Assembly (NCBI RefSeq): GCF_000973105.1
Contig: NC_015844.1
Coordinates: 2,290,501 to 2,354,500 of the forward strand
Direction: 5' to 3'
DNA from: Zobellia galactanivorans
Lineage (GTDB): Bacteria; Bacteroidota; Bacteroidia; Flavobacteriales; Flavobacteriaceae
DNA: 64,000 nt
In this document: piece by piece, positions 7,020 to 15,425 of the stretch
Layout of the letters: the number at the start of each line of letters is the position of its first letter
How positions within the stretch are numbered: the first letter of the stretch is position 1
The notes under the pieces: generated by a model
What the model saw: the letters and a program-made list of their open reading frames with translations, nothing else
Databases searched by the model: none
What the model was told of the DNA's origin: nothing
Made by a program: the position numbers and the translations under genes

Positions 7020-9040
7020 CTATTGTAAGATAAGCTTAAGCATTTTGCTTCCCTGCGAGTTTTCGACTTTTACAAAGTACACCCCGATATTCAAGGATGA
7101 AGTGTCAATAATGGTTTTTGGATTGACCGCCTTTTTTCTCGGTAGAACTATGTTACCCGATACATCTAATAATGAATAATAGGTGATGAGGTTTCCGTCA
7201 ATATCATCGAGTTGTAAGAATACGGTACCTCCTTTTGATGGATTTGGAAATACTGTAGTACTCTTGATGATCCCTATACTAGCTTTCATAGATAGGCTTG
7301 AGTTATTACCGGCCCTATTGGAGTTGTTGGGAACGGTCCAAATAAATTTCGACCATGGTCCAATGGTGGTGAGGTTACATATCATAGGGTTTTTATTACC
7401 TGCCGAACTAACGTTTTTTCCATTGCTTCCGCGTAAGACGACCGTGTTGGTATTAAGCTCCTCCCAGTTGAATTTTTCCGTATGGCCAATGGTACTTTTA
7501 TTGCAAGTCATTCGGTTTATACCATTTTCGGCACTAACATATTTATTATTGTTGCCTTTAAGGGCTATTTTTCCTTCTCCTGCATCAACAACCTTGAATT
7601 TTTCCCAATCTCCTGCGGTTGTTCTGAAGCAGGTCATGGCTTTTGAACCATTCTCAGAACTTACATAGGCCTTATTATTTTTAAGTGTTATGATTTTTCC
7701 TATAGGTGCTTCACTGTTGTTATCACCATTGTTTCCTTGAGCGGCACAATTATCTACCCGATGGTTCCATCTTCGAATAACGGGTGTATTCGGAGGGAAG
7801 TTTGTGGCGTTCTGTTCAAGGGTGGCTGCAGAAGGAATTTTAATACTGTAGTATCTAGGGTCTTGTCCCGTGGTACTACTGGCCGAATACAAAAGGGGCG
7901 CCAAAGAAGGTCCTTGGAACCATCTTGCCTGCCCAGGTTTGCTGGTTGTTTTTAAAATATTGGGGTTCGTTCGTAGATTACAAGGAACAAATGGGATATT
8001 TCCATCTTTTACTTAGGCATTTGTTCCGTAAGTACTGGCGATGTCGGTAATACGCGAATCTGGGTCAAAATTACCAATACTTGGAGCGTTCAAATCAACA
8101 AATGCCCGATCGATGCGTACGGCGGCCATACAACTTGTAGCTCTCACCTTTTGGATGTCGAACCAACCATTTTTTGCGCCCCAAGGTTGAATCATTACTG
8201 CCGAATTCCCGTTTTTGCACGATATATTGTAGGCCGAAATTTCGGAAACTCTAGCGATATTTTGAGGAGCTTGGTTTCCACTGGTTTCCCTGCCATCGGT
8301 TTCTATACGAAGGGTTGCTCCTCCTCCTTGGGAACTAATATTCTTGAAAAACACTTTGTGTGCCACCCTGGTTTGTACGGCACCATATCCCCCATGGGCA
8401 TTTATTACCGAAATATTTTTGACCAGACCATTTTTTGAGCCGGCCCATACCCCGTTTCTTTTACTTAACCCTAAATTTACGGTAGAATGGACCGTCCATT
8501 TGTCTATCACATGGCATCCGGAAATCATGAAGTTTTCCGTTTCTTTTATATTGAAGGGTAATATCCTCGTGTTATAGGGGAGTTCCGACATGTCAATTTT
8601 GAACTTGTTTGTGTTGGATCTGATGCTGACATTTGACACTTTTACTCCCGTATAACCTATTTCAAAAATCGAATGATCCGTGAAATTTCCGAGTTTGGGT
8701 TTTACTATGGCTCCTTGGTCAAAAACCAAATGGATATTTGACTTCAGTTTAATGGCGCCCAAGAGCCAAGTTCCTGCGGGAATCGTAATTACCCCTCCAC
8801 CTTGATCGGCAAGCGTGGTTATTAATTGGTTTAAGGTTCCGGAATCGTCTCCCGGACCGTTGTTTGCTAATGTTTTTCTTCGAGATGCTGGGATGCTGCC
8901 CGAAGTGTCGCTGAAAAAGTTGTTTTCATTTAGGTCGACAGGTCGGGTTATCGGTGCGCCAGATTGGGCCAAAAGAAATGTGGCATTGATAATGGCGGCC
9001 AAAAATAAAGAGATTACGGATTTAAATTTTCGTTTTTCAT
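7020..9040 (-). pseudogene. Decayed secreted beta-helix glycoside hydrolase, GH82 iota-carrageenase-like
   Basis: One reading frame runs from about 9030 to 7020 with a single TAA at 8013-8015; the protein continues in the same frame after it (VKDGNIPFVPCN...). The start is also damaged. The ATG at 9040 is followed by five A, and adding one A would join it to a perfect signal peptide (MKKRKFK, then a hydrophobic core ending LLAQS); as it stands the frame terminates after eight codons. Domains in order: signal peptide; right-handed beta-helix with GAVQTR and RIETDGRE segments (near 8370 and 8305), an E-x-D pair and upstream Gln as in GH82 iota-carrageenases; three fascin-like trefoil repeats of about 42 residues, 7320-7690; and a type IX secretion type A sorting domain (7020-7270). 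A GH82 enzyme would cut red-algal iota-carrageenan outside the cell. Family assignment is by recall of motifs, and pectin-lyase-fold relatives remain possible. Confidence 0.8.
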
Positions 9041-9266
9041 TTTAAATGTTTAAAAGTTGTTCTTATAAAAATTTGGGGTAAAAGTGAATTCTGTTACTGT
9101 GGGTAATAAGACTTTTTCGTCGGTAAATCGTTATTTGTAAATGGTAGGGGCGTATGTGTGATTGCATATGCTTATGCAAGGGTTGGTGAATTGGTCATGG
9201 TTGTAAATTCTTATGACTATTCCATATGATCCGTTTTAAATGTTTGTAGTAAAATTCTTATGTTTT

Positions 9267-9307
9267 AACACAAATAAAACCTTAAATTATCATAAGGTAT
9301 TTGTGTT
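9267..9307. repeat. Long imperfect palindrome upstream of the pseudogene
   Basis: AACACAAAT (9267-9275) pairs with ATTTGTGTT (9299-9307), and inside it ACCTTA (9279-9284) with TAAGGT (9293-9298), with a 3-nt bulge and 8-nt loop: 15 paired bases. It lies in the 750-bp region between the carrageenase-like pseudogene and uspA. It could be an operator or an RNA hairpin. The rest of 9041-9738 shows no gene I can support. Confidence 0.5.
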
Positions 9308-9755
9308 GTTTATCTTTTGTCGACACTATTTTAACCTGTTGTGGTATAGTGACGGGTGTTTCGTTTCATGGATATGCTTGCTTCGATTCCGGGTGGGGTG
9401 CAACTAAAAAGCTTTTAAGGGCTTGACCTTTCGGGTTATGTCCTTTTTCATTGGAGTGAAGATGTTTTTTGAATGAGGGTTGTTCTTCCTACTGAACCCG
9501 GTTCGGAACCCCTCTCCCTAATATTTTTTTCTAAGGTAGAAAGGCTACAGACCATCCATAGGAAAAGGTGTTTTAGGCAATTTTTGCTACCCTGTTGGAT
9601 ACAACCGTTTGGTAACATAGGTTTAAAAGTGTTCAAGCCTCTGACTTTCAGTATTTTTTAAATGTTAAGGAAGGTTGGTGGGTTTAAGGAGGTTCTTTTG
9701 CATTCTAAATTTCGCTTATATGACGACAATCATGTTTTTTGGGATATACAGTGTC

Positions 9756-9763
9756 TAAATTTG
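9756..9763 (+). promoter_or_regulatory. Possible -7 element of uspA
   Basis: TAAATTTG fits TAnnTTTG and sits 26 bp before the ATG at 9790. A TTG at 9739-9741 is upstream but with only 14 bp spacing, shorter than consensus. Confidence 0.38.
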
Positions 9764-9789
9764 AAGTAAACGATAATCAATTACATACG

Positions 9790-10575
9790 ATGAAACAAAA
9801 GCCTACAATTCTTATTCCTTTTGATTTTTCCAAGACTTCAAAAAAGGCGCTTGATTATGCCGTGCATTATGTAGGGCAAGATGCTAAACTTAAAATCGTA
9901 CTGGCCCATATTTCCGAAAGTAATGATATGGATATGGCTAGGGAGGCTTTTAAAGGTATTGAGCAAGAATATGCCAAAATTCTTAAGAACAAGATCGAGT
10001 GGATGGTCATAAATGGAACTTTGACCGAATCATTGGTAAAAATCCAGAAAGAAGAACAGATAGACCTTATTATCATGGGTACGTTCGGTGCATTCGACAA
10101 GGAGGATTCTACGCCCACAAATACATCGAAGTTGGTTTTGGAGATAGATTGTCCTGTTTTGGTAGTGCCCTTTACCTCCGATAAGCTTCAAATAGAGCGA
10201 ATCGGTTTAGTATTGGGAAAAGAAGAAATAGAAGATAAACGTGTTCTTGATACCTTGCTTAGGGTGGCAAGACGCTTCAATGCCAAGGTATATGTAATTA
10301 CCGTACAGAACAGTCAAGAAACTTACGGGTATTCCCCTGCAGACGAGAAAAATGAAAATACCTTAGAGTATTATCTGGAAAGCTTCTATTCGGAGCATGT
10401 TTTTGTGGAAAATCCCGATGTAGTTAAAGGGGTACTGGACTATGCGTCTAAAAATGAGCTTGATATGATTGCTATTCTTCCTAGAAACCACGTACAGAAA
10501 AGCGAACCGTCAAAGGGAGAACTTACTGAAATGTTGACTTTACATTCCCATATTCCGGTACTTGCTATTGATTAG
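9790..10575 (+). CDS. Universal stress protein, tandem UspA domains
   Basis: Cytoplasmic protein of 261 residues with two Usp (Rossmann-like) domains. The first starts ILIPFDFSKTSKKALDYA and has the nucleotide-binding-like MGTFGA segment near residue 98; the second covers about 143-261. Such tandem Usp proteins are common in Bacteroidetes and are linked to stress, nutrient limitation or redox state. I chose the ATG at 9790: the longer frame from a TTG at 9739 adds 17 residues that do not look like Usp and would include the promoter box. It stands alone upstream of pckA. The precise role is unknown. Confidence 0.88.
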   Translation: MKQKPTILIPFDFSKTSKKALDYAVHYVGQDAKLKIVLAHISESNDMDMAREAFKGIEQEYAKILKNKIEWMVINGTLTESLVKIQKEEQIDLIIMGTFGAFDKEDSTPTNTSKLVLEIDCPVLVVPFTSDKLQIERIGLVLGKEEIEDKRVLDTLLRVARRFNAKVYVITVQNSQETYGYSPADEKNENTLEYYLESFYSEHVFVENPDVVKGVLDYASKNELDMIAILPRNHVQKSEPSKGELTEMLTLHSHIPVLAID

Positions 10576-10753
10576 ACCATATAAACAAAAGAAATCATAG
10601 CAGTATTGTTCGTGGCTTTGTCCATTGTCATTCTTCCCTGATATGTGGACTATTTTTAGCTGTCAGGGGAGCTGTGGTGGCGGTCATTAAGAAGGGAATG
10701 CGGCTTGGGGCGTCCGTAATAGGGCCTTTTAATATGAATAAAAAAATGGAAGT

Positions 10754-12388
10754 ATGGAAACACTATCTCGAACACCAAAGAATACCAACCTTGAAAAGTA
10801 TGGGCTGAAAAATGTAAAGGCCAATTGGAACCTCGACGGGGAGACCCTTCAAAAATTGACCCTTGAAAAAGGTATGGGGACCGAGACCGCTAATGGTACG
10901 CTTTGTGTCAATACAGGAAAGTTTACGGGGCGTTCGCCAAAAGACCGTTTTATCGTAAAGGACAATTATACCGAAGATAAAGTATGGTGGGGCCGGATAA
11001 ACAAACCGATAGCCTCGGAAAACTTCAAAAAGCTTTACGACGAGGTAGTAGCGTATTTGTCGAATAAGGAAGTGTACGTGCGCGATGCCTACGTAGGTGC
11101 GGCACCAGCGTATAGAATGAACGTACGTACGATTACGGAATACCCTTGGTCGAATTACTTTGTAAAGAACATGTTCATTCAGTTGGCCGATGATGAAATT
11201 AAAAACTTTGAGGAAGAATGGCTGGTCATATGTGCGCCCGGTTACGAAGCCAAAGACCCGGCCAATAGCGGTCTAAGGGCGGGAAATTTTTCCGTCCTAG
11301 ATTTTACGAAGAAAACGGTCTTGATTGCGGGTTCTGCCTATACCGGTGAAATTAAAAAAGGAATTTTCTCGGCCCTCAACCTCATTCTGCCTACCGAGAA
11401 GAACGTTTTGCCCATGCATTGTTCCGCCAATTATGGGGAGAACGGTGATACGGCCATATTCTTTGGTCTTTCGGGGACGGGTAAAACAACCTTGTCCGCC
11501 GATCCAAAGCGTAAACTTATAGGCGATGACGAGCATGGTTGGACTGCCGATAACATCATTTTTAACTTTGAAGGAGGTTGTTATGCCAAGGTTATCGACC
11601 TGACCGAAGAAAAAGAGCCTGATATTTTCCGTGCCATACGACCTGGGGCGCTCTTGGAAAATGTAGTATTTAAGGAAGGGACCAAAGAGGTCGATTATTC
11701 CGATAGTTCCATTACGCAAAATACAAGGGTAAGTTATCCGATCCATCATATCGACAACATACAGGTGCCTTCTTACGGAGGCAATCCAAAGAACATTTTC
11801 TTTTTGACCTGTGATGCCTTTGGCGTCTTACCACCGGTATCGAAGCTTACACCGGGGCAGGCCGCTTATCATTTTATTTCGGGCTACACGGCGAAGGTTG
11901 CGGGTACGGAGGCAGGTATCAACGAACCTGTACCTTCTTTTTCGGCCTGTTTCGGGGAGCCTTTTATGCCCTTGCATCCGACGGTCTATGCCGAAATGCT
12001 CAGTAAAAAGATGACCGAGGCCCATGTGAACGTCTGGCTCTTGAACACGGGCTGGAGCGGTGGTCCTTATGGAGTGGGCTCTAGAATCAAATTGAAATAC
12101 ACACGGGCCATGATTTCCTCTATTTTAGAAGGGGAGTTGGAAAGGGTAGATTATGAACAGCATCCTATTTTTGGTTTGCACATGCCTAAATACTGCCATA
12201 ATGTGCCTACTGAATTGTTGGACCCTATGAATACTTGGCTTCAGAAAGGAGCTTATATCAGCAAGGCGATACAATTGGCCCATTCCTTTCATCTAAATTT
12301 CGACAAGTTTATTAACCAAGCTTCGGATGAGGTCATACATGGTGGACCGTTAATTGATGCCCACCAGGTCATAGACCATCATATTTAA
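10754..12388 (+). CDS. pckA: Phosphoenolpyruvate carboxykinase (ATP)
   Basis: Cytoplasmic enzyme converting oxaloacetate and ATP to phosphoenolpyruvate, CO2 and ADP; first committed step of gluconeogenesis (EC 4.1.1.49). It is 544 residues, the usual length. Visible motifs: FTGRSPKDRFIV near residue 55 (substrate site), kinase-1a P-loop GLSGTGKTT at about 238-246, and the metal-binding kinase-2 motif IGDDEHGW at about 255-262. A strong terminator follows at 12487. An inverted CCCTGA/TCAGGG pair lies upstream at 10636-10668. It is monocistronic as far as can be seen, and fits growth on amino acids or organic acids. Confidence 0.97.
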   Translation: METLSRTPKNTNLEKYGLKNVKANWNLDGETLQKLTLEKGMGTETANGTLCVNTGKFTGRSPKDRFIVKDNYTEDKVWWGRINKPIASENFKKLYDEVVAYLSNKEVYVRDAYVGAAPAYRMNVRTITEYPWSNYFVKNMFIQLADDEIKNFEEEWLVICAPGYEAKDPANSGLRAGNFSVLDFTKKTVLIAGSAYTGEIKKGIFSALNLILPTEKNVLPMHCSANYGENGDTAIFFGLSGTGKTTLSADPKRKLIGDDEHGWTADNIIFNFEGGCYAKVIDLTEEKEPDIFRAIRPGALLENVVFKEGTKEVDYSDSSITQNTRVSYPIHHIDNIQVPSYGGNPKNIFFLTCDAFGVLPPVSKLTPGQAAYHFISGYTAKVAGTEAGINEPVPSFSACFGEPFMPLHPTVYAEMLSKKMTEAHVNVWLLNTGWSGGPYGVGSRIKLKYTRAMISSILEGELERVDYEQHPIFGLHMPKYCHNVPTELLDPMNTWLQKGAYISKAIQLAHSFHLNFDKFINQASDEVIHGGPLIDAHQVIDHHI

Positions 12389-12486
12389 TTGGCCCCTCGT
12401 TGTTTGAAGGCTAGGGATGATATGGCGTAGCCCTTACGAAGAAGCGCGACGAAAAAGCGTGTGATTACAGGAAACCCGAATGGGAG

Positions 12487-12520
12487 AAAAAGGGAAGCTA
12501 ATGGCTTCCCTTTTTCTTTG
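12487..12520 (+). terminator. Intrinsic terminator after pckA
   Basis: AAAAAGGGAAGC (12487-12498) and GCTTCCCTTTTT (12504-12515) form a perfect 12-bp stem with loop TAATG; the A/T flanks make it potentially bidirectional. Confidence 0.85.
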
Positions 12521-13060
12521 GGACAAAGCGGCTCCATTCAAATTTTACAAGTAGAATGGGGCGGTTAAGCCGTAATAATAGAAGTAGTATTTTTCCTTTG
12601 AAAAAATGTAGTATTTTTATGTGAATGTATTGACTGACAATCAAGATGATGTGATTTGTAAGTTGAGTAGGGTAGAATAGCCTAGTTAATGTGCCGTTGC
12701 TTGTGGATGTAAGGTTTGTTTTTAGCTTTTGAAGTGTAAATGGCTTATTAATAACCTGTAATGAAAAAGATTTGTTCTGCCTTGTTCAGTTGCCAATTAC
12801 GAAGTATCGATAGCTGTTATTCCGAACGAGGGAAGAATGATGTGGTTTGGGAAATACCGGCTCATATGGGTAGCGTGTTTCTTGGTGTTTCCCTTTAAAA
12901 GATACCGATTAACTAATAATTTGGTTGATTGTCTTTGCAGGGCTCGTATTCTCTATATGTTAACTATTTCGTTCCTATATTTGACACCCGTTTTCACTCC
13001 ACAAGGTTTACAATAAACAATACTAATTATTAAGCGAAAAATTAAAATTAGTCTCTCAAA
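12521..13060. other. Long intergenic region upstream of the exopolysaccharide operon
   Basis: No ORF I can support. It contains a short direct repeat (AGTAGTATTTTT-like at about 12585 and 12609) and, near its end, TATATTTG at 12977-12984. That matches the -7 consensus and may be the promoter of the exopolysaccharide operon with an approximately 70-nt leader. No -33 TTG is seen at normal spacing. Confidence 0.45.
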
Positions 13061-14452
13061 ATGAACTCAAAGAATAGATTCATACTTATAAACTTATTGG
13101 CTTTTGAGTTTGTTCTTTTAAATGTGGTTTTAACGATATGTTTTCTTTTTAAACTACCGGACTTTTCACTAAGCCATACAGCAATCCTTCCAAAGATGCT
13201 TTCCTTGATAGCAATCTATAATATTACCTGGTTGGTTATTATAATGTATATCCGAAATAGCGAGTTTTATTTTAATCCCGATTTCGGTTATTTTAAGAGT
13301 ATAATAACTTCACTCTTTTTCTTTGTAGGTTTTGTGATGAGTGTAGTTATTCTCTTGAAGATTAGATATTTTGAACGGTCAACCTTTATAGTTCCCATCT
13401 TTATATTCTCCTATTTGAATTTGGTCAGCCATAAATATCTGTTGCGATATTTAAAAAAGAGGGCTGCACATCTTTTTTCCGACACCTTGTTGATTGGTTC
13501 GGGCTACGACGAAAGCAATATTAAGAGTTTTACCAACGCCATGACCCAATATGGGTATAACATTATGGGCTATTTGGAAAACACGGAGAAGAAGCCGAAG
13601 AACGTTTTGGATTTTAGTGTTTTCGGAAGTATAGATGACTTGCCAAAAGCTTTGAATGATAACGGCATTGACGAGATTTTTATAGCTATGGGGGGTATGA
13701 AACATGAGAAAATCATGGAGACTATACGAATAGCTGATAGTTTTGGGGTGAGGGTGAAATTGATTCCAAAAAACCCATTACTCAAATCGAAGAATTATAA
13801 AGCGGTTACTATGGGTGATCTTGCTGTTTTCAAGCTGCGGGAATCGCCATTGGACCATTTTAGTACGACCGTCTTAAAGCGTTTGTTCGATTTTTGTTTT
13901 GCTTTCCTAGTATTACTCTTTTTGGTTCCTGTGTTTTTAATTATAGCCATTGTTATAAAAATAGATTCCAAGGGGCCCATTTTTTATTCACCCTTAAGGA
14001 AGGGCGAGGGGGGAAGAACGTTTAAATGCTATAAGTTTAGAACGATGCATGTAACGGAGGATCCGATAAACGGGGCACGGTCGACCGTGGTCGATGATCC
14101 AAGAATCACTCGTGTGGGAAAGTTTTTGAGAAAAATGGACTTGGATGAATTACCACAGTTCTACAATGTTCTTAAGGGGGAGATGAGTGTAATCGGCCCT
14201 AGACCGCATAGGGTCAATCTACAGAACGATTTTAGAAAGAGTGTAAACCATTATATGGTAAGGAGCTATGTCAAGCCAGGTATTACGGGTTGGGCTCAAG
14301 TGAACGGATGGCGTGGGCCAACGGTAACTGATGAGCAAAAAAACCAGCGTGTAAACCACGATTTGTGGTATATAGAAAATTGGAGCCTCTGGTTAGATGT
14401 TAAAATCATTTTTTTAACCATTTTCGGGAATCATCACAAGAAAGCTTTTTGA
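13061..14452 (+). CDS. Undecaprenyl-phosphate sugar phosphotransferase (WcaJ/WbaP type)
   Basis: Initiating enzyme of exopolysaccharide synthesis: transfers a sugar 1-phosphate from a nucleotide sugar to undecaprenyl phosphate at the inner membrane. It is 463 residues. Four N-terminal membrane helices are followed by a Rossmann-like middle domain (about 140-250). The bacterial sugar transferase domain follows, with a re-entrant helix (RLFDFCFAFLVLLFLVP, about 268-300), YKFRTM, DELPQFYNVLKGEMSVIGPRP and the PGITGWAQVNGWRG end. It is the first gene of the forward polysaccharide operon. The transferred sugar cannot be read from sequence. Confidence 0.93.
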   Translation: MNSKNRFILINLLAFEFVLLNVVLTICFLFKLPDFSLSHTAILPKMLSLIAIYNITWLVIIMYIRNSEFYFNPDFGYFKSIITSLFFFVGFVMSVVILLKIRYFERSTFIVPIFIFSYLNLVSHKYLLRYLKKRAAHLFSDTLLIGSGYDESNIKSFTNAMTQYGYNIMGYLENTEKKPKNVLDFSVFGSIDDLPKALNDNGIDEIFIAMGGMKHEKIMETIRIADSFGVRVKLIPKNPLLKSKNYKAVTMGDLAVFKLRESPLDHFSTTVLKRLFDFCFAFLVLLFLVPVFLIIAIVIKIDSKGPIFYSPLRKGEGGRTFKCYKFRTMHVTEDPINGARSTVVDDPRITRVGKFLRKMDLDELPQFYNVLKGEMSVIGPRPHRVNLQNDFRKSVNHYMVRSYVKPGITGWAQVNGWRGPTVTDEQKNQRVNHDLWYIENWSLWLDVKIIFLTIFGNHHKKAF

Positions 14453-14495
14453 AAAATATTAGCCATACAAATACAAAGTAAAATAAATAGGAAAG

Positions 14496-15323
14496 ATGCA
14501 TATCAAACCAAATTTTAATAGACCAACCATAGCAAAATCCCGGTTTCAGGGTGTTTGCAGAGTGGGACTAATACGAAAAACGATTTTGTTGTTACTGATG
14601 ATGTCGCTAGCTTCTTGTTATACCTCAAAAGGGGTGAACTATCTTCAGAGCGAGGATCAAGAATTGTCGATACGCTTAAACAAATCGGAATATTTGGTTC
14701 AACCTAACGATGTGCTGAGTGTTAAGGTACAGAGCCGTGATCCTGACCAAGCTGCTTTTTTCAATATTACAACGGTCGAAAACAGAAACTTGCAGGCCAA
14801 TCCGGCTTCGCTTTTTCTTAATGGGTACACGGTCGATACGGAGGGTAGGATCAATCTTGCTATTGTTGGGGAGTTAGAGGTGGCCAATAAGACTGTTGAG
14901 GAAATAAGGAATCAGGTACAGGCAGAAATAGACAAGTATCTTTTGAATGCCTTGGTGACGGTTAAGCTGACTAGTTTTAAGGTGTCGGTATTGGGCGATG
15001 TGAAAAATCCGGGTACGAACTATATATACAATACCCAGGCTACTATTTTTGAGGCCTTGAGTGCCGCAGGAGATTTAAATATTTCGGCAAAGCGTAAAAA
15101 CGTAAAGCTGGTCCGCCAAGTGGGGGAAAAGTCAATTGTGGTAAACCTAGACCTTACCAGCCCAACGATAATAAATTCCCCATATTACTTTTTACATCCT
15201 AACGATGTATTATATGTGGAGACATCGAAGGCCAATATTTTTCAGCGCAATTTGGGGGTGTTTAGCCTAGTTTTGTCAGCGATATCCACTACCATATTGG
15301 TTCTTAGTTTCAATAGTAATTAA
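14496..15323 (+). CDS. Polysaccharide export outer-membrane lipoprotein (Wza-like)
   Basis: Outer-membrane polysaccharide export channel component, 275 residues from the ATG. The lipobox LASC places the acylated cysteine at residue 41. This is preceded by about 22 residues that do not look like a signal peptide, so the true start may be the GTG at 14562 (cysteine at 19). The Poly_export domain (YLVQPNDVLSVKVQSRDP...) is followed by one SLBB-type domain (KVSVLGDVKNPG), then a C-terminal hydrophobic helix. It works with the Wzc-like kinase encoded next. Shorter than E. coli Wza, as usual in Bacteroidetes. Confidence 0.9.
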   Translation: MHIKPNFNRPTIAKSRFQGVCRVGLIRKTILLLLMMSLASCYTSKGVNYLQSEDQELSIRLNKSEYLVQPNDVLSVKVQSRDPDQAAFFNITTVENRNLQANPASLFLNGYTVDTEGRINLAIVGELEVANKTVEEIRNQVQAEIDKYLLNALVTVKLTSFKVSVLGDVKNPGTNYIYNTQATIFEALSAAGDLNISAKRKNVKLVRQVGEKSIVVNLDLTSPTIINSPYYFLHPNDVLYVETSKANIFQRNLGVFSLVLSAISTTILVLSFNSN

Positions 15324-15425
15324 AAAAATATCCTTAAAAAAGGAAGTGAGTCGGAAACGTCTAAGGGAAAAACGCTTTTAGTGTTTTCTTGAATAAGGTT
15401 TCTTGAAAAATGAAGAAATATTAAA

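Noticed and set aside
8013-8015. Two separate genes split at the TAA (7020-7904 and 8013-9002)
   Set aside because: The second ORF's apparent TTG start is internal; the frame continues unbroken from the stop into it and the combined domain order is that of one secreted enzyme.
9448-9661. Two overlapping 62-codon ORFs on opposite strands
   Set aside because: Mirror-image ORFs without start context, family pattern or promoter; treated as non-coding.
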